Below are positions 5,207-10,194 of a DNA stretch of 10,194 nt, piece after piece. Position 1 is the stretch's first letter. Every line of letters starts with the position of its first letter. The translations under genes and the position numbers were made by a program. The stretch is from contig CAIPQX010000161.1 of assembly GCA_903867285.1 (NCBI GenBank), forward strand, positions 1 through 10,194, given 5' to 3'. A model generated the notes under the pieces. The model did no database searches. It was not told the DNA's origin and was given only the letters and a program-made list of their open reading frames with translations. The stretch is from an uncultured Actinomycetes bacterium. Lineage in GTDB: Bacteria; Actinomycetota; Actinomycetes; Nanopelagicales; Nanopelagicaceae.

Positions 5207-8200
5207 GCAAATTTAACAACTCCAACTTTTAGAACTGTTGTTGGAACTACCAGTGTAGTTCTGACGATGAGTGGTGGCACTTGCTCTCTGAAGGCAGCTC
5301 CACTTGCAAACAGTGACTTTACTTTTGCCGGATCAAATGCCGCAGCGTTCGGTACGGCTACTTATACGCGTACAAGCAATACCGTTGTAACTATTACTGG
5401 CCTATCGGGAATCGTGGCAACAACGAGTAACACGATCACCGTTCCAACATTGACACAGGCTACGGCGTGTACCAGCGCGGCAGCCGCATCTGTCCCCATC
5501 GCTGTTACATCAGCAGCATTCTCAACGCTTGTGGGTGGAACTTCCGTTCGAGTGACTTTAACCTCAGGTACGTATAAGGCTGCTCCGATAGCAGCGACCG
5601 ATTTCACCTTCGCCGGAACAAACGCTGCTGCACTCGCACTTGGAACTTTTACTCGCACAAGCAACACTATTGTCACGATCACTGGCATCACGCTTGTAGC
5701 TGCGGCGAATAACGTTGTCACAGTTCTGGCGGCGACACAGGCAACACAAGCCACAGTGGTGACGGGCTCAGTTGTTGCCTACACCGCGATTACTTCGCCC
5801 GCCTTCACAACTGTTGCTGGGGGCACCTCGGTAACAATCACTTTGACTGGTGGCGCATTTATTACCGGAGCTATCACTGCCAGCAATTTCGTATTTGGCG
5901 GAACGAATGCGGTTGCCCTTGCCGCAGGATCCTTCACGCGCACCAGTAGCTCGATGGTAACAATCGATGGACTCAATGTCGTTGCGGCAGTAAATAACAC
6001 AGTTCAGGTCCTTGGACCGACGCAGGCCGCTCAAGTTACATCTGTCGCCGGGGCAGCTGTTCCATATGCAGCGGTCACTTCACCTACCTTCTCAACGGCG
6101 GCTGGCACAACTTCGCTCACCATCACAATTACTGGTGGCACATTTAAAACGGGAACTATCGCGGCTTCAGATTTCATATTCGTCGGTACAGATGCTGCGC
6201 GCTTAGCGCTCGGCTCCTTCGCTCGGAGCAGTTCTACGCTAGTAACTATTACCGGTCTTACTCTATTGGCTGGCGGGGTTGATAACACCGTTCAAGTGCG
6301 GCCCGCAACGCAATCGACTCAGGTGGCTTCGGTTCTTGGGGCGGCCCCTACTCACACCGTCACTTACAATTTAAATGGTGGATCCGGCACGATTCCAACT
6401 CAATCTCCGGTATCAGAAGGCTCCGGCTTTTTAACGGCCCTGAGCGGTGGATTCGCTAATACTGGATTCAACTTCACTAATTGGAACACCGCTTTAAATG
6501 GTTCTGGTACGTCTTACGCAGCGGGTTCCACGTACATGATGGGCCTGACCAATGTCACTCTCTATGCGCAATGGGCAGTCGCCACCTTTTCTATCACTGT
6601 CACTCCAGGCGCCAATGGGACTATTGCTCCTGGTAGCGTTGTAGTCAACTACGGAGCAAACACTTCCAATTACATCTTTACTCCATCAACTGGTTACTCG
6701 GTCACATCTATCATCGTCGACGGCTCGGCGTTGACTGGCTTAACGTTAACGAACGCAATTGCGAGTGGATATACCTTTTCAAACGTGACGGTAAACCATA
6801 CTCTCACCGCCACTTTCACCATTAACACATTTGTAATCACGGTTAATTCCGGCGCTAACGGGACAATTAGTCCTGGAACAGGGTCAGTTAACTACGGCTC
6901 CAATAGCTCCACATATACTTTTACACCAAGCACGGGTTATTCCGTCGCCTCTATCACGATTGATGGCACTCCACTGAGTGGTGGCGCACTAACCACGGCT
7001 ATCTCTACTGGATATTCCTTTACCAATGTCACTGCGGTTCACAGCGTGGCCGCGACTTTCAGTGCCAACTCCTACAGCGTTACCTATGATCAACAAAGCG
7101 GCGCAGGTGCTAGCGGTGGAGCGGCTACCTACAACTCCGGATCAAGTTTTGTTCTTCCCAACACCCCACCCACTCGGGCTGGCTACGGCTTCACCGGTTG
7201 GTTCCTCGCGCCAACAGGCGGCTCAGCACTCATCTCTCCTTACACACCACTGACACCATTTGGAAATATCACCATCTACGCGCAGTGGAGCGCTAATACC
7301 AATAACGTTGCATACGATCAACAAGGTGGCAGCGGTGCGAGCGGTGGAGCAAGTACATATGTATCGGGAGCAAGTTTTGCTCTTCCCACCACCCCACCTA
7401 CTAAGGTCGGCTACACCTTTAATGGTTGGTTCCTCGCGCCAACAGGCGGCTCAGCACTCATCTCTCCTTACACACCACTGACACCATTTCTTGATATCAC
7501 CATCTACGCGCAGTGGCTCGCTATCTCCAACAGCGTTACCTATGATGATCAAGGCGGAAGCGCAGAGAGCGGTGGAGCTGCTACCTACAACTCCGGTTCA
7601 AGCTTTGTTCTTCCCACCACCCCACCTAGTCGTGCCGGCTATACCTTTAATGGTTGGTTCCTCGCCTCATCAGGCGGCTCTTCCCTCACCTCTCCTTACA
7701 CACCACTGACTCCATTTGGAGATATCACGATCTTTGCGCAGTGGAGCGCTATCTCTAACAGCGTTACCTACGACCAACAAGGCGGAGGCGGTCAAAGCGG
7801 CGGAGCTGCTAGTTACAACTCCGGTGCAAGCTTCCTACTTCCAACAACACCTCCAACCCAGGCCGGCTACACCTTCCTCGGTTGGTTCCTCGCTCCATCA
7901 GGTGGCACGCTACTTGGCGCTAGCTACACACCACTGACTCCATTTGGAAATATCACTATCTATGCGCAGTGGAGCATTAGCGCTTACACACTGACCTATA
8001 CCGCGGGATCCCACGGCTCGATCACCGGCGTTACACCGCAAGTGGTTAACTTCCTCGACAGTGGAAGCACCGTGACAGCTGTTGCGGATCCCGGTTATCA
8101 CTTCACCGTGTGGAGCGATTCGGTTGCTACCGCATCACGCACCGATACCGCAGTTACTGCAAATGTCTCAGTCACCGCCGTTTTCGCTCCTGATACCCAG

Positions 8201-10194
8201 AGCATTACATATCTACCAGGTGTTGGAACCGGAAGCGCGCCATCATCACCAACGACCGTGGATTACGGTTCAACATTTACGACTCCAGCAAATACATTTA
8301 CTTATGCTGGCCATGTCTTTGTAGGTTGGTATGACGGCGTAAATAGTTACCTGGCTGGAGATACCTACCCGGTAGCAGGAACTATTTCAGGCGATGTCAC
8401 CCTGACTGCTCAGTGGATAAATAGCACCGTGAACATTACCTATTCATCTGGTGCAGGAAGCGGAACTGATCCAGTTTCTCCACTAACAGTCTCATATGGG
8501 TCGACCTTCATCACGCCAGCAAATACTTACACTTATCCTGGTCACTCCTTCACTGGTTGGTTTGATGGTGCAAACACCTACCTTGCTGGTGCCACTTATC
8601 CAGCAGCAGGAACCGTTGCAAATAACGTAAACCTAACCGCGCAATGGACTGCCCTCGCTACCTATACCGTGACATTCGATGGAAATGGCGCAGATGGGGG
8701 AGCGACAGCAGCGCAGACCGATCTTCCTGGAACTGCGTTGACCACCAATGGCTTCACGCGTACCGGATACGCCTTTATCGGCTGGGACACCCTTCAACTC
8801 GGCGGCGGCACCTCATATTCAGATGGTGATCCATATCCATTCGCGGCCGATGCAACGCTATATGCGCAATGGAGTGCAAATACTCTGAGTATCAGTTATG
8901 CCGCAGGTGGTGCAAGCGGAAGCGCGCCGACATTCCCACTCACTGTGGCTTATAGCTATACCTTCATTGCTCCAGCAAATACCTATACCTTCATCGGTCA
9001 CACCTTCGACGGATGGTCTGATGGCACTCACACATATGCCGCGGGCGCTACTTCGCTACCAGTGACAAGCAACATCACACTGACGGCGCAATGGAGCGTC
9101 AATATCCAGAACATCACTTATTCCGCCGGAACAGGAAGCGGCAGCGATCCGGTCTCTCCACTCACCGTCAATTACGGATCAACCTTTACTGTTCCTGCCA
9201 ATACGTATACCTTCGCCTTTCACAGCTTCGCTGGATGGTTTGATGGCACAAACACTTATTCTGCAGGTGCCACATATCCAGCAGTCAATGCTGATGTCAC
9301 ACTGACTGCACAATGGAGCGCGCTTCCTATCTACACCGTTACCTTCGACGGAAATGGCTCTGATAGCGGAACAACTCCAGCGCAGGCGGGTTCAGGCAGC
9401 ACAGCATTGACGCTCAATGGATTTGGCTTAACGCACTTCATCTTTACGGGTTGGAACACTCTCGCCGATGGAACGGGTACCGGCTATTTCGATGGTGATC
9501 CATATCCATTCATTATTAGTGAGACGCTCTATGCACAATGGGCACCAGCAACAGTTCCATTGCACATGGTTACCTTTGATGGAAATGGTTCCACTGGGGG
9601 ATCTACCGCACCTCAATCCGCCCATCCAAACTCACCTCTGACTTCCAACGGCTTCACTCGCAGCGGTTACACCTTCACGGGTTGGAACACCATTGCAGGT
9701 GGCAGTGGTACCGCGTATGCCGATGGCGCTATGTATGCGTTCACCTCCGATCTCACCCTTTATGCGCAGTGGACCCTCACTCCACCACCACCTCCTCCAC
9801 CACCTCCTCCGCCACCTGCCACGATCACCGTTCACTTCAAAGGTAATGGCTCGACGAGTGGATCCATGGTCGATCAATCGAGTTCATTCGCTGCCGTGTT
9901 GACCGCTAACGCATTTGCTAAGACAGATTTCATCTTCTCTACCTGGAACACCAAGGCTGATGGCACGGGTACTAGTTACAAGGACAAGGCAACGTACCCA
10001 TTTGCAGCGGACACTTCGCTCTTTGCGCAGTGGATCGTCATTCCGAACCACACCGTCACCTTTGATAGCAACGGTGGCACTGGATCGATGGCGCCAGAAA
10101 TTCAAAACGCTGCTACTGCTCTGACCGCCAATACATTCACTCGCGCCGGTTTCAAGTTCTCGAGTTGGAATACCGCAGTCGATGGCAGCGGTAC
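5105..10194 (+). CDS. Giant exported repeat protein with InlB B-repeat modules (3' end outside window)
   Basis: A single frame stays open for 1696 codons to the window edge. Residues 1-34 are a Sec signal peptide. Then come four repeats of about 95 residues of an unrecognised beta-rich kind (to about 412), followed by at least sixteen modules of about 71-81 residues. Most of these end in YAQW or TAQW and contain GY-F-GW-type cores, the mark of the InlB B-repeat (Listeria/Bacteroides repeat) family of surface proteins; three are divergent forms. Composition is rich in Thr, Ser, Gly, Ala and aromatic residues. Only two cysteines (60 and 122) and six lysines occur before residue 1572. No enzyme domain is visible. 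By family it should sit on the cell surface as a stalk or adhesin, but binding partner and anchor are unknown because the C-terminus is missing. It has its own ribosome site and follows a terminator, so it is a separate transcription unit. No frameshift is seen. Confidence 0.93.
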   Translation, partial: MNIPKTRRIKRLLVPIASLGLLIGILSPVPNAFAANLTTPTFRTVVGTTSVVLTMSGGTCSLKAAPLANSDFTFAGSNAAAFGTATYTRTSNTVVTITGLSGIVATTSNTITVPTLTQATACTSAAAASVPIAVTSAAFSTLVGGTSVRVTLTSGTYKAAPIAATDFTFAGTNAAALALGTFTRTSNTIVTITGITLVAAANNVVTVLAATQATQATVVTGSVVAYTAITSPAFTTVAGGTSVTITLTGGAFITGAITASNFVFGGTNAVALAAGSFTRTSSSMVTIDGLNVVAAVNNTVQVLGPTQAAQVTSVAGAAVPYAAVTSPTFSTAAGTTSLTITITGGTFKTGTIAASDFIFVGTDAARLALGSFARSSSTLVTITGLTLLAGGVDNTVQVRPATQSTQVASVLGAAPTHTVTYNLNGGSGTIPTQSPVSEGSGFLTALSGGFANTGFNFTNWNTALNGSGTSYAAGSTYMMGLTNVTLYAQWAVATFSITVTPGANGTIAPGSVVVNYGANTSNYIFTPSTGYSVTSIIVDGSALTGLTLTNAIASGYTFSNVTVNHTLTATFTINTFVITVNSGANGTISPGTGSVNYGSNSSTYTFTPSTGYSVASITIDGTPLSGGALTTAISTGYSFTNVTAVHSVAATFSANSYSVTYDQQSGAGASGGAATYNSGSSFVLPNTPPTRAGYGFTGWFLAPTGGSALISPYTPLTPFGNITIYAQWSANTNNVAYDQQGGSGASGGASTYVSGASFALPTTPPTKVGYTFNGWFLAPTGGSALISPYTPLTPFLDITIYAQWLAISNSVTYDDQGGSAESGGAATYNSGSSFVLPTTPPSRAGYTFNGWFLASSGGSSLTSPYTPLTPFGDITIFAQWSAISNSVTYDQQGGGGQSGGAASYNSGASFLLPTTPPTQAGYTFLGWFLAPSGGTLLGASYTPLTPFGNITIYAQWSISAYTLTYTAGSHGSITGVTPQVVNFLDSGSTVTAVADPGYHFTVWSDSVATASRTDTAVTANVSVTAVFAPDTQSITYLPGVGTGSAPSSPTTVDYGSTFTTPANTFTYAGHVFVGWYDGVNSYLAGDTYPVAGTISGDVTLTAQWINSTVNITYSSGAGSGTDPVSPLTVSYGSTFITPANTYTYPGHSFTGWFDGANTYLAGATYPAAGTVANNVNLTAQWTALATYTVTFDGNGADGGATAAQTDLPGTALTTNGFTRTGYAFIGWDTLQLGGGTSYSDGDPYPFAADATLYAQWSANTLSISYAAGGASGSAPTFPLTVAYSYTFIAPANTYTFIGHTFDGWSDGTHTYAAGATSLPVTSNITLTAQWSVNIQNITYSAGTGSGSDPVSPLTVNYGSTFTVPANTYTFAFHSFAGWFDGTNTYSAGATYPAVNADVTLTAQWSALPIYTVTFDGNGSDSGTTPAQAGSGSTALTLNGFGLTHFIFTGWNTLADGTGTGYFDGDPYPFIISETLYAQWAPATVPLHMVTFDGNGSTGGSTAPQSAHPNSPLTSNGFTRSGYTFTGWNTIAGGSGTAYADGAMYAFTSDLTLYAQWTLTPPPPPPPPPPPPATITVHFKGNGSTSGSMVDQSSSFAAVLTANAFAKTDFIFSTWNTKADGTGTSYKDKATYPFAADTSLFAQWIVIPNHTVTFDSNGGTGSMAPEIQNAATALTANTFTRAGFKFSSWNTAVDGSG
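5216..6349 (+). repeat. Four tandem 95-97-residue repeats (type A) at the mature N-terminus
   Basis: Copies start at about 5216, 5507, 5792 and 6077, each with a T[S/T]xxF opening; the aligned Phe residues are 42, 139, 234 and 329. Shared marks are VGGTSV-type, DFxFxGxNA, GxFTRxS and VTITGL stretches, giving an alternating beta pattern like an immunoglobulin-type sandwich. I do not recognise a named family. The first copy is the most divergent and alone contains cysteines. DNA identity between copies is modest, so these duplications are older than those at 7076-7987. Confidence 0.85.
6359..6574 (+). repeat. InlB B-repeat module, type F (first copy)
   Basis: The module opens with VTYNLNGGSG, has NTGFNFTNWNT in the middle and ends in VTLYAQW. 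It belongs with the type F modules of the C-terminal part (VTFDGNG start, GWNT core) although it stands alone here between the A and C blocks. Confidence 0.85.
6587..7072 (+). repeat. Two tandem 81-residue repeats (type C)
   Basis: Copies run 6587-6829 and 6830-7072, an exact 243-bp period. Each holds GANGTI-PG near the start, NYG, FTPSTGYSV, a V/IDG turn, and YxFxNVT followed by an AATF or TATF end. This is a divergent relative of the B-repeat without the AQW end, common in bacterial surface proteins. Confidence 0.85.
7076..7987 (+). repeat. Four tandem 76-residue InlB B-repeats (type B), 228-bp period
   Basis: Copies start at 7076, 7304, 7532 and 7760 with an exact 228-bp spacing. Each reads roughly SVTYDQQGG, SGGA, SFxLPTTPP, AGYTFxGWFLA, SYTPLTPFG or PYTPLTPFG, then ITIYAQW. 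The first two share an unbroken identical 66-bp run (7196-7261 and 7424-7489), so these are the youngest duplications in the gene. Confidence 0.95.
7988..8200 (+). repeat. Single divergent B-repeat module (type D)
   Basis: The 71-residue segment has the form TYTAGSHGSITG, a GSTVTAVADPGYHFTVW core and a VTAVF end. This fits the divergent InlB B-repeat pattern (gly-rich start, PGYxFxxW, AxF end) rather than the AQW type. It separates the B block from the E/F block. Confidence 0.75.
8201..8887 (+). repeat. Compound unit E-E-F, copy 1
   Basis: Modules run 8201-8431 (E1), 8432-8662 (E2) and 8663-8887 (F1). Type E shows NITYSSG or similar, a GS-P-SP stretch, DYGSTF or SYGSTF, TPANTxTYxGH, GWxDG and TAQW. 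Type F shows YTVTFDGNG, GWDT, DGDPYPF and LYAQW. The same three-module order follows again directly downstream. Confidence 0.85.
8888..9559 (+). repeat. Compound unit E-E-F, copy 2
   Basis: Modules run 8888-9109 (E3), 9110-9331 (E4) and 9332-9559 (F2). E3 shares GSAP with E1, E4 shares DPVSPLTV with E2, and F2 shares DGDPYPF with F1. The E4-F2 join (WSALPIYTVTFDGNG) matches the E2-F1 join (WTALATYTVTFDGNG). Shared details by position show that the whole three-module set was copied. Confidence 0.85.
9560..9781 (+). repeat. InlB B-repeat module, type F (F3)
   Basis: It opens with MVTFDGNGSTGG, has RSGYTFTGWNT and ends LYAQW. It lacks the DGDPYPF of F1 and F2 (it has DGAMYAF), so it lies outside the duplicated E-E-F units. 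Confidence 0.85.
9782..9817 (+). repeat. Twelve-proline linker in the giant protein
   Basis: Twelve consecutive proline codons (CCA, CCT and one CCG) encode residues 1560-1571. Such a run forms a stiff extended linker and parts the E/F block from the last modules. It may also be a site of length variation between strains and of ribosome slowing that needs EF-P. Confidence 0.95.
9818..10194 (+). repeat. Type F modules after the proline linker (last one cut by window end)
   Basis: F4 is 9818-10048 (VHFKGNGSTSG start, TWNTKADGTGTSY, LFAQW end). F5 starts at 10049 (HTVTFDSNGGTG, SSWNTAVDGSG) and is cut. F4 carries five lysines, against six in all the preceding 1571 residues, so it differs in composition from the modules before the linker. 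Confidence 0.85.

Noticed and set aside
5362..6288. Several minus-strand frames of 73-130 codons opposite the A repeats
   Set aside because: They mirror the repeat structure of the coding strand (shared valine/alanine-rich words) and have no supported starts.
7026..7937. Four similar plus-strand frames of 72-75 codons in a row (from 7026, 7260, 7491, 7716)
   Set aside because: They repeat because the 228-bp DNA repeat of the giant gene repeats its other frames too. No ribosome sites, and the main frame is clearly coding.
7076..7987. CRISPR-like array because of exact 228-bp spacing
   Set aside because: Repeats are long, coding and adjacent without unique spacers; they are protein modules.

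Overview
The window comes from an actinobacterial chromosome of moderate G+C content. The evidence is the gene order hom-thrC-thrB-rho, which is the arrangement known from Mycobacterium and relatives, and a Rho factor carrying the long charged, arginine/asparagine-rich insertion typical of Actinobacteria. Roughly even base composition, 1-base gene overlaps and a giant repeat-built exported protein suggest a small-genome aquatic actinobacterium such as Nanopelagicales or a neighbour. That placement is inference, not something the sequence proves.

Bases 1-2831 are a tight threonine-biosynthesis operon: the C-terminal two thirds of homoserine dehydrogenase (cut by the window start), threonine synthase and homoserine kinase. 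Each junction is a TAATG 1-base overlap. Together they turn aspartate semialdehyde into threonine, with an ACT domain on Hom as the likely feedback sensor. A 254-base leader (2832-3085) with small stem-loops and a possible 28-codon reading frame precedes rho (3086-4771), which encodes a complete transcription termination factor. No terminator separates thrB from rho. A clear intrinsic terminator at about 4851-4886 closes this block.

Bases 4772-5104 hold a C8 tract, the terminator, two perfect palindromes and a ribosome binding site. From 5105 to the window end one uninterrupted frame of 1696 codons encodes the start of a giant exported protein. It has a Sec signal peptide, four roughly 95-residue repeats of an unrecognised family, and then at least sixteen beta-rich modules of InlB B-repeat (Listeria/Bacteroides repeat) or divergent B-repeat type. 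The modules form distinct sub-families in blocks: one F-type module, two C-type (243-bp period), four B-type (228-bp period), one D-type, the three-module set E-E-F present twice, another F, a 12-proline linker, and further F modules running off the end. The protein is almost free of cysteine and lysine. It looks like a cell-surface stalk or adhesin that grew by duplication at several scales. Its C-terminus, and so its mode of anchoring, lies outside the window. In many Actinobacteria rpmE follows rho; here this gene occupies that place.
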